A model generated the notes under the pieces. That model had not been told where the DNA came from, made no database searches, and saw only the letters and a program-made list of their open reading frames with translations. From Gremmenia infestans (lineage: Eukaryota; Ascomycota; Leotiomycetes; Helotiales; Hamatocanthoscyphaceae), in NCBI GenBank assembly GCA_032629725.1, contig JAFEVB010000004.1, forward strand, positions 1,240,001 to 1,304,000: a stretch of DNA of 64,000 bases. Direction: 5' to 3'. A program made the position numbers and the translations under genes. Within the stretch, counting starts at the first letter, position 1, and each line of letters begins with the position of its first letter. Of the stretch, positions 11,248-23,594 are shown piece after piece.

Positions 11248-12426
11248 ATGGCTGGCCGTCTAAACAATAAAAATAGAAGAGGAGGAGGAGGACGCGGAGG
11301 TGGTCGCAAAGGTGGTGGTGGGGGAGGAAACGACTCTGGATTCAGCTTCGATGGCAATGGAGGACAAAACCAGAACCGAAACCAGAATCACAACCACAAT
11401 GGAAACCAAAACCAAGGCAACAACAACTACAAGAAAAAGAACAACAAAACTTGCAATAATTGCGGAAAGCCAGGTCACTTAGCTGCTGACTGTCGAGGCC
11501 CCAAGAATAATGTCAACACCAATGGCAATACCAATGGCGGTGGCAATAAATGCTCAATATGTGGGAAAAACAATCACACAGAAGACCAATGTCATTTCAG
11601 CAAGAACAAGGCGCAAATTGTAAATGGCGGCCCAACAGTTCCCTGCACTTTCTGCGGAGGCTGGCATCTACAGCAAGATTGTAATACCAGAGATGGGAGA
11701 GATAAACAGGGCAATCCACTCGTCTGCAAACAATGTCAGGGACCACATTTCAACAACGCCTGTCCTTCGAAATCCGGACGCCCTATTGTTAACCCCAACG
11801 CGAGCTTCAACTCCAATACCGCTGGATATTCACCGAATAACAACAATGGTTGGAGCCAGCAGGGGACAGTCCACATACCGTGTGTGTTCTGTGGACAGAA
11901 AAACCATCTGCAGGACGATTGTCCGTTTAGATCTACCGTGGGTATAAATATGAATACTCAGGTCGACTTTTCACAACAGCAGCAGCTGCAACCGACGTGG
12001 AACCCAGCAGCACAGTTTCCTTACCAGCCGGCGATCCAGGAAGTTCGGCCCATTCTCGCAGCAAAATACTACGATGACCCTGATGTACCCACCGGCACTC
12101 ATTACCCACCTCCGTCCCAATACACGCCTATCCCAGGCTACTCAGACATCTCCCCGAGAAATCTACCAGGCCAATATAATTTAGGCCTAGGAGATCCTCC
12201 TAGGGAATATCATCGTCGTGTGGTGGTGGAGAGAGATGGCGACGTGATGATGGAGGATGTGGAGAGTTGTTGTGATTGTGGGTTTAGTCCCGAGGAGCAG
12301 GTGAGAATCATTGAACGGAGGGAGTTGCAAGAGCAGTGGTATCGTGTCTGTGCGATGGAGCAGATGCACCAGAAGGCTGTTTCTGGGGGGTATCAGGGGG
12401 TTTGGCTTGGCAATATGGTCAGGTGA
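11248..12426 (+). CDS. glycine/asparagine-rich protein with five zinc knuckles (392 aa)
   Basis: Single-exon gene. The N-terminus is RGG/G-rich (GGGGRGGGRKGGGGGG, residues about 12-27), then Asn/Gln-rich to about 68. Five knuckles follow: CNNCGKPGHLAADC (69-82) and CSICGKNNHTEDQC (102-115) are canonical CX2CX4HX4C. CTFCGGWHLQQDC (133-145) and CKQCQGPHFNNAC (160-172) are the shorter CX2CX3HX4C type. CVFCGQKNHLQDDC (212-225) is canonical again. The C-terminal third is Pro/Tyr-rich. RGG plus knuckles is the layout of RNA-binding proteins such as GIS2/CNBP-like factors, although those have seven regular knuckles and no RGG head of this size. No retroelement gag/pol features are near. RNA binding is inferred. 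Confidence 0.85.
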   Translation: MAGRLNNKNRRGGGGRGGGRKGGGGGGNDSGFSFDGNGGQNQNRNQNHNHNGNQNQGNNNYKKKNNKTCNNCGKPGHLAADCRGPKNNVNTNGNTNGGGNKCSICGKNNHTEDQCHFSKNKAQIVNGGPTVPCTFCGGWHLQQDCNTRDGRDKQGNPLVCKQCQGPHFNNACPSKSGRPIVNPNASFNSNTAGYSPNNNNGWSQQGTVHIPCVFCGQKNHLQDDCPFRSTVGINMNTQVDFSQQQQLQPTWNPAAQFPYQPAIQEVRPILAAKYYDDPDVPTGTHYPPPSQYTPIPGYSDISPRNLPGQYNLGLGDPPREYHRRVVVERDGDVMMEDVESCCDCGFSPEEQVRIIERRELQEQWYRVCAMEQMHQKAVSGGYQGVWLGNMVR

Positions 12427-13793
12427 GGTAAGTGGGCTGGTCCCGGGGGTTTGTACCTTTTCTATTTTTGAGCGTAAATGAATTTTATCGTTTTATCATT
12501 TGAATATTATTAGGAAGTATGAGATGATTAAGTGATCGTTGAGGTAAGTGCAATCTGGGTTGGATCCATTTGTATTTCAAAGTGACGAGACTATAAACTC
12601 AACACTGATCAATGCCGTAGCAATGCTGCTCTTCACGGACCCAGCATCATTATGCCTCGATATTTAATCAACCACGCCATTAGGTCTCGCGAATTTTATC
12701 TGTCGAAATCAGAGTATCTCAATACTCCCCGATCAACGTTTTCTCGGACACTTTCAGGCGTGAGAAATGAATCTGTGTTTGGCTGACCGTGAATCCAACA
12801 AGTTGACAGCAACTCCAAGCATTTTTTTCTAATTCTATTCACTCTCTTGTATACGCAAAACCATCAATTATAAACCGTGAATTCTCACGCAAACTAAGCT
12901 TCACCAGGAACTTTACAATTAAGAACTACACAACATGGACACCTTTTGTGATACTACTAATCAAATCAAGCCGCTTGCCAGGCTTATTTTATATATCCCC
13001 AATAGCACTATGGAGCTCCATGTGGTTACGAAAAGGAGAAAGTGCACTTCCCACAGCCACAATTTCACGTAATTCGGGGTGGTATGTTTAACTGGTATAT
13101 CCTCAGATATCGGAGTATTTAGAGAGCAGCAGTTGTGAAGATCTTGAACTCCAAGCCATGAGTAAGAACTTCAAGGACAGCCACTGCTGGGTCGTGGGGT
13201 CTGTTCTTTTTACGACCTTTATATTATTACTTTTAGGTAGCTACTATAGAGTGAATAGCGAGCGTAATACCCATTGAGCGCTATTATCGACTCTGATATT
13301 CTTGCTTTCAGATGTGAAGATGTGAATGTTTGCTGTTAATAAAGATAATTGCTGTCAAAGTCAAATAAATACCCATACATGGATGAACTGTTTGTTTCAC
13401 ATCAATTCTAAGACCGGTGAAAGGATTAAAATCTATCACTGGACTTTTGAGAGGTTCCCAGACGAGCACATAGATGCCACGTAGAATTTCCTTGCTTGCC
13501 TTAACAGCAGTAAATGCGAAAGGTTCAATCCTAGGTCATGGCCGTAATCTGCTAGGAATTCTAATGCTATATTATAGGACGATCAGTGTTCATTCAACAC
13601 CGACTATTATAATAAATATAACTTTTGTTTGATATTCAGGGGAAGTTCGGCTATTTTTCTGCTATATTGTAAAGTGCTGGAAATTGACCTTCAGACGAAA
13701 TGCTGACACCAAAGATGATCTCGTCACGCCAACCACGACCTTCCTTTCCCCCCATAAACCTTCACACCAAGGCAATCAATCCAGCAGTATTCA
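12427..13793. other. intergenic region, nothing firm
   Basis: A 45-codon frame at about 12935 starts MDTFCDTTNQ after a plausible leader but has no recognisable domain. The stretch is otherwise AT-rich without gene signals. Confidence 0.35.
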
Positions 13794-14072
13794 TCACGCC
13801 CCCTTCCCTCCCTCCATTTTCTCATACAATTTCCCCGCCTTATCTTCCCCCTTCCCTCCCTCAGTCCCAACCTTCTTCTCCAGCCTATCCAACGCATCTT
13901 CTATCAACCCCACGTGGCCCCTCAATGTCCTCTCCGTCTCGTCATGCCTTGCTTCATTATCTTCGTAGTTTTCATTCAGCTTTCTATGGATGGAATATGT
14001 TGATCCGAGGACTGTGGAGACGGTGAGGGCGGATGCAATGGCGATGATGCGGGGGAGGGGTGCAGTGGACAT
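13794..14072 (-). CDS. small hypothetical membrane-anchored protein (92 aa)
   Basis: Single exon. The N-terminus MSTAPLPRIIAIASALTVS begins a hydrophobic segment (residues about 8-27) suited to a signal anchor or mitochondrial inner-membrane segment. A charged, probably helical tail follows (HRKLNENYEDNEARHDETER ... VGLIEDALDRLEKK). The layout resembles small mitochondrial or ER membrane proteins. I cannot name the family. A good ATG context and an uninterrupted frame are the main support. Confidence 0.5.
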   Translation of the reverse strand: MSTAPLPRIIAIASALTVSTVLGSTYSIHRKLNENYEDNEARHDETERTLRGHVGLIEDALDRLEKKVGTEGGKGEDKAGKLYEKMEGGKGA

Positions 14073-15112
14073 TATGTGGTTGATGAAGAGGTGTTTTGGG
14101 TCTGGGTATTGTGATATTTGAGCAGTAGAAATATTAGTTGAGATGGCTTGAGTTTGGAGCTATTTGGTGGATGCCTGGGTGGTATTGAAATGGTGACGTA
14201 TTCAATTGTTGGACTCTGCTTGGCGAGGCATATTTTAAAGTCGTTGAACCTTTTAATGAACTAAACCACTATGAACATTGCTTTTCACCTCTTGCCATGT
14301 ATCGTTCATCATTTTCCTGACTTGTAACATAACGGAGTTTATTTCTGCTTGGGACCACCACCTACTTGTCTTTGCAACCCGCAAAGTAGACAAGACTTGC
14401 AACTAAATGTGTGCAGTCAGATCATCCAGGTCCACTCGACTCTCCTGAGATTAAGTCTTTGTTTACTTGCAGCTTCCTGGATGCTTTGGTAAGATAACAA
14501 TGGCTACTCCAGACTGCGGTGGGTATGAATATATTCAGAAACAAGTGGTATGCGAAGGCCGACGAGGACGCTTGGGCACTCAGTCTCCGCCAACACACAA
14601 ACATATCAAGTATAAATTCCAAGTTGCTATAAGACAAGTGCTACCCCACCTTGAAATACTTGAACACATTAATAACGACGAGAGATGATGAAAGAAAGAG
14701 GGCTGATATAACCAAAAAGAAAAACAAACCCCCCCTAGTAATAACGAATTGCTTCCCGTTATACTGAGTGAATGGAAGCAGAATTTGGAGTTATATAGCG
14801 GGGGATTATGTCGGAATATGTGATTTCCAACTTGTGAATCGTGGCAACGGCTAGTCTTTCATACCAGCCTTGACTTGCCTTTAGAAAAACGCTGAATATA
14901 ACGTAAGAATAAAATATCCAGAGTTCAATTCTTTGAAAAGAGTCACAGCCACAGCATACATATAGAAATCAACCGAATCAGCTTTCGCCAATGAGTCAAT
15001 CAAGCTCTAGTTCGGTGAAAAGAATATATTCTCGCATCTTCACCACCCCCTGTCCACTATTTGCGACAAGCCGATATTCCCCTCCACCGCATCCGTTCCA
15101 CAGCCCGCAGCT
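14073..15112. other. intergenic region, nothing recognised
   Basis: No open frame of quality, no RNA gene and no clear repeat. Confidence 0.4.
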
Positions 15113-15482
15113 TCATCCGGTGGCAACAACTTCTCCGAGAGAGATGACAGCCTCCGCAGTAGTATAGTTGGTGATGTCGCCCATAACAGTCTTAGCAGCA
15201 GGGGAGCCGGCAGCCTTCTGGAACTCCTCAATGCTGTTGAAGGTCAAAGCGCATATCAGCTGATATGGCCCGTCAGTGGGCTTGCTGACCGTGTAACCCG
15301 TCAGGCCGAATTCGCCCCATAGCTTCGTAACCAAGGGCATATGGGAGGTGAGATAATCTTGATTACATATTAGCATACTGTAGCATTCTCCACATATCGA
15401 ATCAGGTGACATTAGAGGGGGACAAACAGTCGAGGTTCAGGCTGGGTCCAGCAGGGTACAGGATGGTAGCGGTGGCAGGCAT
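15113..15482 (-). CDS. EthD-domain protein (99 aa)
   Basis: Two exons, 15482-15428 and 15357-15113, around a 70-bp intron. Joining gives MPATATILYPAGPSLNLD followed by YYLTSHMPLVTKLWGEFGL. The second part is the EthD hallmark (YYxxxHMPLV). The C-terminal half, GDITNYTTAEAVISLGEVV, fits the ferredoxin-like dimeric alpha-beta barrel fold. EthD proteins are small homodimers. Some fungal members act as oxygenases or cyclases on aromatic polyketides, others have no known role. The donor reads GTTTGT, unusual but the only join that keeps the motif. No biosynthetic neighbours are present, so the substrate is open. Confidence 0.82.
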
Positions 15483-15934
15483 GGTTGGAATTTGGTAGTA
15501 TTTTGTTTGGTGGTTTGAATGTTGTATGTATAGCGATTTCGTGGTGTTGAGTTTGTTAAAGGGTGAAGGAGTAACGAGGAGCGGGGTGTGTCTTGGAACC
15601 TCGGGTATATTTGTATTATTAACTCTCAGCTCCGCTCCTACATTGTTGCAAGTTCTTCTCCACAAAAGCGGCCGCCAATTATGAACGCTCAAACTCTTCC
15701 TTGGGCTTCTCTGGGTGGCGGTTTGTGGAGAAGGTTGTATAAAACACCGTAGGCGTTAAGACAAACTGCCACTTCACATTACTATTATCACCGCATTGGC
15801 GTGATCCGAGCCTAGCGAGAGAATTAGGGGTGCTTCTTCTTTAGCTGTCGTCCAATGAGAGCGCAGCATAGTATAGGTATGCCACAGCCCATTGGCCTCG
15901 GTTGGGAAGGCACCGTACGGTCCGCGCGGACGAG

Positions 15935-16090
15935 AAGCAATTGAGCCCAAATTTCTATACCGTGAGGATTTACGACACCGTAAATCGAGTGATCTGCTGT
16001 GTCTAAATATTATTCCTACCCACTTGATTGGGCAAATAAGTTGTGCGCTCTTCAAAACGGACCATTTAAACCCCAATCGGGCCGCACGGA
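15935..16090. repeat. dispersed repeat, copy 1 (second copy near 46590-46740)
   Basis: Shares blocks with 46590-46740 in the same order: GAGGATTT, GTGATC.GCT, TCTAAATA.TATTCCTA, CCACTTGATTGG and GGCCGCACGGA. Spacing is similar for the first half and drifts afterwards. No coding potential. Probably an old, diverged non-autonomous element. Confidence 0.55.
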
Positions 16091-18891
16091 GTAGAACTAG
16101 AGACTATAAGGGAAAGGCGCACCATGATTTTTAACGTCTTCCTCAGTCAACCTCGAGTCTCGACATCGTCCCAGTCCTAATCGGAATAAGAAGTTAAAGA
16201 TCCCTTGACATCGGTCGCAGGCGCGGATGATGTTGTTCAACGCTGATTTCTGTAGCTCGCCGCCTTCACATGAAAAATTCATATATGCTCTACCCGGAAC
16301 GACACCTGGGATATCGTGCACAGTGATTTCTACTCTTCAATCCTAGGCCACAACGAGTAGGACAAATGCGGATTGTTCAAGAATGTTCAAACCTCCCATC
16401 AAACCCGAACTTCAGTGAAACAGATCTATTCTGGGAATGCCAAAGCTGCAACGCTTTCTAGTCTTTTCCTGAAAACCTTCCTTGGTCTACAAAGAACAGC
16501 AGCCTTTTCACCGTGGCTGGAAACCTTTATCGGAGATTTGACATATAATTATAAAGTTATATACCGGTAGGACATCTTTATTTGCAAAAGATAAATTGGC
16601 TACTGTTTTGTGAATGGCTCAGAAGGCTTCCAAGAAGAATGACTCTTGATGCAGTACTAAGGGAGGCTTGGAATGTATCGACATATTGTTCTCCTAGTGC
16701 TTGAGGCTCTGGGCAGAGGGAGCTATCACAATAATCTACAGTCAATTGAACAACTGGCTCCATCACCGCGCGCGCCCATTGCCTCATTTTCTCCGCCTCG
16801 AAGAACTGGACAGCACTCTTCCTATCTTGCACAGCAAACTTTTGGTGCTTGGCTTCGATATTTGGATTACATCGTGCTTGATCTAATCAGGAAACGGGAA
16901 CTCTGTCAAAGCGATTTCGTGTGCAACATGTCCATATTACTCGCAGACAATATAAAGTACATAGCGCTATGACACTATAGTTTTAGACTCGCACAGGACG
17001 TTAAAAGGAATTCGATTGTCCATTCAACGCAGGTCCGGCAATTAGGCTTAAGTTTATTGGGACATGCGGATAAAACCCATGCTCGCGGATTATCAATGCA
17101 GATAATAAGCGCCAGATTGAGCCTCGTCGAGTGTGATTTGTCTCTACAGTACATGTATGCTTCTGTGGTCAAAAGAGAGACCCTTTACAGCAACCGCTGG
17201 GTACGCTGGGTATTGCCGACTGGTCGATCCGATGCAGAACCTTCGGCCCGATCCGTGAATTTCGATTTGGCCTCAAGAAATAGAAACTCTGGGAATTTGG
17301 AAGTTGGAATGGAAACAACTTGTACCTGCATTATGGTTTTTATGCTATTTCACAACTTCCCCGGCGCCTATCGCGGTAAGCCTATCTCCTACCCAGTATC
17401 ATCCTTGAAGGGATTTTGTCCTCAAATCTCCGTTACCGGTTGGATCTTGGATACTCTCTCGGATCTCTGCCACATTATTCATATGCCGGTTCACCAGGTT
17501 GCCTTGAACTGGCAAATTGGAAGTGCGTAATGGGTGTATGTATTCGGAAAATTAACATACTTACGTTGTGCTTTGTGCCTTTAGTGCGCAAGGTGTGAGT
17601 CCGGAAGCGAGGGCGATCATTGCCTTGGTGCAGATTCTGAAACGTACCATTGGGGAAGGGGATACTGTATGAAATGAGTTACCAAAGATCGCGCCTGTAC
17701 TGTACGGCAAGATAATAGGGGAGGGGGTCTTGAGGATGAACCAAGTCGTGTTTGCCTTTGCGTGACCGTAGCACTTCGTCGGCGATGAGCTATTGGCGGT
17801 TCTTGCTCGTGAGGGCGCGCAGAATCCGGGAATTCGTCTCGCGATGCTACCTGACGAGTGATACATTGTGCAACTACGCGAATAGAGATCCATTGGAATC
17901 TGGAATCTGGAAGCTTTGGAATTGGTGGAACAGCTTTGCGAAGTGAGAGACATGATGGCTGATTCATCAACGGCCTCTTCAACCTGAGAGATCCTCTTCC
18001 AGCCAATCGGTGTCCTGCCAGGTCCGACAAGTCCACCCTTGCCGGCGGGGAGGCTACGGGATGGAATCCAAGACAACTGACGAAGGCCCGAGAGTGCAGT
18101 GCCTGGCAAAAGGGGAAGGGGCCACCAAACTAAATTTACCTACCTTAGACTCTCCGTACTGCCACCACCATACTCGTACCATGCATGGCTTTGGGAAGGA
18201 GGGTGACTCGTGGCTTGCACGCTTTCACATTTTCTCGGAAGACTGGTCACACAGGATTCAGAGTGCAGGCGCCATCTTGTGTCTGCTATGATGATTGTGA
18301 GCTGGAGGTGCTAGGTGACGGATGGGGCTATAAAAAGATGTGCTAGGTACAAGTATTCAACTTTAGTAGGTACTTTACACGTCAAGAGCTACGGGGCAGA
18401 CAGACTAAGGATAATAGGGGGTGGTATGGAATAAGGATTAAGCTGAGGCTGACCGTTGAACGATAAATGGCCGACTGCAAGAGGAAAGGGACGACCATCA
18501 GAGTACAGGCCGGCCATAATAGGATAAAGCCGACGGGTAACTGGTTGGTTTGTGATGGTGAGGTATGTTATGTATATATCAATATCAATTAGCCTATACC
18601 CATAGGACAGTTCACAGTTCAAGAAGATCAAATTCGCAAACATTCAATGGAATGCAGCAATGTTGCCCCTTTATAGCACCTGTACAAGGTACCTATGCGT
18701 GAAGGTTACAAAGGTGCCCGGATAAACTGGATGGATAAGTTTGATGTGATGAACTGTACTGTAGATGTGGATAGCAAAGAGATTTGCTGCAAAGCCAAAC
18801 AGATTTGATTACTTTTTAAATGCTCTGGCAGGAGGGTGACTTTTCATATCGACTGTACAATTCGGGGAAGATATAATATAATACAAGTAGA

Positions 18892-18911
18892 TAAATAAAT
18901 AAATAAATAAA
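18892..18911. repeat. (AAAT)n microsatellite
   Basis: Five tandem AAAT/ATAA units in AT-rich intergenic DNA. Confidence 0.8.
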
Positions 18912-19315
18912 TACTTCATCTAATTCATTCTTGCACGGAAGTCAAGGTCAAGGTTGTTGATCGCTAACGGCGTATGCGATGCCAGTTATTCCGAGAGCGC
19001 TAGTGGCTTAATTTTGTTTCTCAAGTGCTCCACCTCCACCTCCCTTTTCCTTCTTCACGTCGTCCGCCCACAGCAAAGCAAAGAGGGCCAGCACTTAATT
19101 CTTCAACGGACGGCTTCAGGTGCTCTTTGCTCTCCTTTCATTCCTTCCTATCCCCATCGTCGTCCTCAAGTCGTTCTCTCCTTGCTCATTGCTACCTCGA
19201 CCTCGACCTCCTCGACCTTGCTGCCCGATCTTGGAGCTCCCTCTTCCGAAGACAACAACTTGACCTCTACGTCCTCCTAGAGCTCGCTCTTGCATAAACG
19301 AAACATCTGTACAAT

Positions 19316-21568
19316 ATGGCTTCCAGCGTAACGCAGAGCCAACAAGGCAATCTCGACAGATATTGTGTTATCCATGTTGCTACGACCTGTGATGAGCATG
19401 GAGTCTATGTTACGAAGGATTCGGCAGAAGTCATTGAGCTTGGATGGATTTTGCTCGACGCAGCGAATTGCCAAGAAGTACGATTTGCCAACTTGTTCTT
19501 TGAATTTACTTGCAACATAGCATGCTGACTGTTCTCTTTAGCTTTTCCGTGAAAGCGTTCTTGTTAAACCCATCAACACACCGATCACTCCTCTTTGCAG
19601 TAAGTGAATAATAAGATATCAAGCACAGGCTTTTGGGCGGGGTTCTAGCTCCATGATTTAATCTTAATACCTTTCGAGAACATAAACAGGACCAACGCTG
19701 ACATTTGTTCTGCTGCAGCTAGTCTGACTACACTTACGTGGGAACATGTTCGCAATGCTGGCACTTTCCGCGACGCAATCAACCGGTTCGATGCGTTTGC
19801 GTCCGAGCACCTCACCTCTCAGAACCTCGATTTCTCCTTCGTCACCCTCGACTCCTGGGACCTTCGAGTCCAGCTTCCTCGGGAAGCCCGTGACAAAGCT
19901 GTTGTGTTGCCGCCATACCTCCAACACTCCCGAACTTTCGACCTAAGAACCGAATATCAACGATGGCAGCAACACCACCCTGAATCCCTCCCCTTCGGCC
20001 CTTCAATGCTCTCAAATATCTGTGCCGCCCTCGAAGTCGAGCCAGTACAAGCCAGTGCGCCGATTAAGCACAATCTTCCATTTCACCTTCAAGCTTTGGC
20101 ACCGGCCTCACCCCGCCGTGCTATGGAAGAAGCAGTTACATTGGCAAGAGTCCTCAAGGGGCTTATTCACAAGTCGCAACCCCCGCATGAACATCCAGAT
20201 GTTCTAACCCGACCAATGGATGCCCGTGCTGACGTACGAGCTTTCCTCTCGGAGCGTAGCAAAGTTCTTCACATGGCAGGCCTTCCTCATGATACTACCC
20301 AGTCTGAACTGGAGAGTTGGTTCACGCAATTTGGTGGCCGTCCAATTGCATTCTGGACACTGCGTACTCCTGATCAGCACAAACCTACTGGTTCTGGTTT
20401 CGCAGTGTTCTCATCCCACGAAGAGGTTAGCCCATCACCCCCCGTTCATCTTTATTTATTTTGCCGAGCATGTAATTGTCATCAAATCGTCCTTTCAACC
20501 CCCCATGAATTTGTTCTCCTACTTCACCAAAATAATTGCTCCGCCTGAAACCCCCCGCTCTCATAAAGTTTTTTTCCTGTACGGGGACATTGTCTAACAC
20601 CTTTTCAGGCCGCTGAGAGCTTATGCATGAATGGTCGTGCACTAAACGAAAAAGCTATTGAAGTCTCACCTTCCTCCAGCCGTGTTCTCGACCGCGCCGC
20701 AGAGATTCTTACACCATTCCCACCGAGCAAGAACCGACCTCGCCCTGGAGACTGGACCTGCCCATCGTGCGGCTTCTCAAACTTCCAACGTAGGACAGCA
20801 TGCTTCCGCTGCTCTTTCCCTGCCATGAGCGCTGGCCCCAGCGGAGATTCAATGGGAGGCTACAGTGGAGGCTACGGCTATGGACCACCACCAATGATGC
20901 CTCAACAACAGCATATGGGTCATCATGGAGGCATGGGCGGTCACGGTGGTGGAAGAATGGGAGGTAGTGGTGGAGTGGTACCTTTCCGAGCTGGTGACTG
21001 GAAATGTGGATCTGAAGGCTGTGGGTATCACAATTTTGCCAAAAATGTCGCCTGTCTCCGATGTGGCGCTAGCCGTGCGGGTGCTGCCGTTGTGGCTGAC
21101 TCTGGTTATCCATCCCCAATGGATCCTCCCTCAAACTACGGTATGGGTCCAGGATCAATGGCTGGCACGCCTGGCCCAGGGCCCTTTGCGTCTGCTGCTA
21201 GCGGCTTTGGATCTGGTGGTGGGTACGGTGGTCAACACTTCGGCGGTCCTCCGAGCACATATGCTCTTCCATCTGGTCTCGGGGCTTCTACTGGCCCTTA
21301 TCCTTCCTTGAACACCAACTTTGGTGGTCCTGCTGGGGGTTCTCATTCTGCAGGCCCGTTCGATAGCCGCGCAGCTGAAGCTGCTTTTCAATCTGCCAAC
21401 AACGGCCCAGCTTCTGCCGGTGTGTCTAACCAGTTCTACCAGAACAACCAAGAGAGCGACCCCTTTGCCTTCCTTTCTTCCGGTCTTGGCAACTTGTCTG
21501 TGAGTGGCGATGCACGCCAAAATGGAGGCTCGGCGCCGCTTAACCCACCGAGCAAGTCTCCCCAGTAA
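19316..21568 (+). CDS. RNA-binding protein: degenerate DEDDh exonuclease domain, RRM, two RanBP2 zinc fingers
   Basis: Four exons, 19316-19477, 19542-19599, 19719-20425 and 20609-21568, encode 628 aa. Residues 1 to about 180 follow the ERI-1/exonuclease III fold (RYCVIHVATTCDEHG ... VIELGWILLDAANCQELF ... VTLDSWDLRVQLP). The first catalytic pair, normally DxE, reads HVA, so the domain is probably inactive and may only bind RNA. An RRM-like domain covers about 250-330 (VLHMAGLPHDTTQSELESWF, GSGFAVFSSHEEA). RanBP2-type fingers are at about 356-377 (GDWTCPSCGFSNFQRRTACF) and 436-465 (GDWKCGSEGCGYHNFAKNVA). The rest is Gly/Pro/Ser-rich low complexity. The layout matches the ascomycete proteins often named Arp (asparagine-rich protein). 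A cytosolic mRNA-binding role is likely. Confidence 0.9.
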
Positions 21569-23594
21569 ACTTCTTATGGTTATTTCGCGCCATCTGTTCG
21601 CCTTTGATCACGGTTTATACATACGTTTCGATTCTCTTCTACATGTGACACTATATTTCAGGACGGCTTTCGGGGTTGAAATGAAAGATAGACATCATAT
21701 TGTTCCAGGGACTGGAGCTATTTCGCTGCGTTTATGAGGTCATTGTTTGGCATGCACGGACGGCGGCATAGAGAAAACGGATACGGAAAAGCACAAATCT
21801 ACAATCACCTTTGCACTATGACAACGGAGAGAAATTGGCAGTAAGATGGATAGGATCGTTGCGGAGTTTTTTAATGCGGGATTGGACGGAAGGATAGGCT
21901 ATATTTGGGTCATTGGTGAGCGATGGGCAAGACAGACACGAACCCGTATTTGATTCCCAATGCGCTGGATTAATGGCAACACAAAATCGTTTTCGTTTCT
22001 GGCTAGGTGCATAGCGACGGGAGCTGGGGTTCATTGTAGGGGTCTGGGGTGTCATCTGGTTGCTTCCTCCATTGGAAGCTACGTTCTCTGCGATTTCGAA
22101 ATTGAGCGCGTCTCCTCGATACGACATGCCTGCGATCAACATTCCCAGCCTCCGAAAGACAATCTCCGTTGGCAGATCTGCACATCATCCTCAAGCAAAA
22201 ACATCTCGATAACAGCGAATCTGCTGGCTTTCTGGTGGATTGGATTGGATTGGTGTCTGGGCTGGGACCTGAGCAAGCATGGTTCTGATAGTTCTGTACT
22301 TCTTGTTTTGTATTTCACCTTCTCGTTGTCTCATATCTTCTATATGCCTTTTGACATATTCCCTTGGACTGGAGGTCGTGGATTTGACATATTTGGAATT
22401 TGCGCGTACATGGGTGGACAGGATGGTAGGTGTTGGTAGATGGATGGACATGTGATGAAAAGATGATGATGGAGTGGGGAGTGGCAGCTTTTTTCTTCTC
22501 CTTTCAGTGTAGTCAATTTCTTCGTTTTCATTTCTGAAAGGTGGTGGGGCGTGGAGTGTTGGTTGTTGTGGCCGGGGGGCTTGTAGTAGATAGATCAATG
22601 TGGGCCATTTGGCTTCACAATACATAAAAGTGTCCAAACTAATGACTTTGATACACGCTCTTCAATTATCAATTGAATTACCTGTGCTGCATCTGTATTT
22701 CATGTCAACTACCGTATACACAAACACAATGCCTTGCCTCGGGGTAAAGCTCACGACTAATGGATTCCATTTATTAAAGATGTCTACACAAGATTACCCT
22801 TACCCATTTTTATCGTCTCAGCAATTCATCCTCCTTGATATCAACCTTCATAAAGCACTTCAATCCTCCCTCTCATATCTCATATTTTCGACCCTACTCT
22901 CTCAAACTCAGCAACAACCCCCTCACCACACCATAAACCCACACATACTACCCCCCTTCTACTTTCCCGAATCTCCCCCTCTGTTCCCATCTGCTCGACA
23001 CCAGACAGCCGCCGTATCACCCCTTCCTTGCGGACCTCATTTCCCTCATCACCATCACACCACACCTCCACGAGCTGTCACGCGAAAATCGATGATATAA
23101 TGTGGTTCTTGATCCCTAAGTCGCCCCAGCCATATATGTGTAGGCGTTGGAAAGAGAAGCGAATGATGTCGTGGTAGCTGCTATAGTGATGTGGACGTGT
23201 AGGGACCGGGACCGGGGCCTTGGAGGTGGCCAAAACGTGGGGAAGAAAGAGGCTAATGTCTGACTTTAACTCGTTACCCCTTCCTTTATCATGGAGAAGA
23301 CATTACCTGTTTATTCTACTCCCCACTGACTTGTTACTGCAAACAATGACGAAAGATACCGATAATGAATCCTCATCTTCAAGCAACCCCCTAGACATCG
23401 AATTATATTTCAGGGGGTTTGAAAACATGTCCTTTACCTATTCGAATATGTATTATACTATCATGCTACACTTAACAACGATGCCAAAAACTGATATTAA
23501 ATGTACCGGAAAGCTCCCTAGAATCAAGAATTTTAAAATAAAAGCGCCCCTCCAAATTTCCCCTCTTGTCTACTAAACCTAATGCACCCCTCCC
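21569..23594. other. intergenic region, no firm gene
   Basis: Includes the 3' UTR of the RNA-binding protein gene. A 108-aa minus-strand frame at 21816-22142 and a 148-aa one at 22191-22637 show no domain or signal I recognise. A C/T-rich tract lies at 22850-23090. Confidence 0.35.

Larger units (their letters stand above)
15483..19315. other. 3.8-kb gene-poor region
   Basis: Many short frames on both strands, none with a recognisable domain or consistent codon use. A 182-aa minus-strand frame at 17561-18109 is Ser/Arg-rich and looks spurious. A dispersed repeat copy lies at about 15935-16090. An (AAAT)n microsatellite sits at about 18892-18911. The right end is the promoter of the RNA-binding protein gene, with C/T-rich leader sequence from about 19030. 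Confidence 0.4.

Noticed and set aside
12935..13072. 45-codon frame starting MDTFCDTTNQ after a leader-like stretch
   Set aside because: Too short and without any domain; might be a relic but cannot be supported.
13518..13540. second GGTTCAATCC B-box-like sequence
   Set aside because: No T-stem pairing and no A-box at the right distance.
17561..18109. 182-aa minus-strand open frame
   Set aside because: Ser/Arg-rich with no domain, an overlapping frame of similar quality, and no start or splice context that improves it.
20427..20600. continuation of the third exon of the RNA-binding protein through the intron
   Set aside because: It runs to a stop and breaks the RRM; splicing at 20426-20608 keeps the domain intact.
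21816..22637. minus-strand frames of 108 and 148 aa
   Set aside because: Low-complexity or basic sequence without family features; no join of the two gives a sensible protein.
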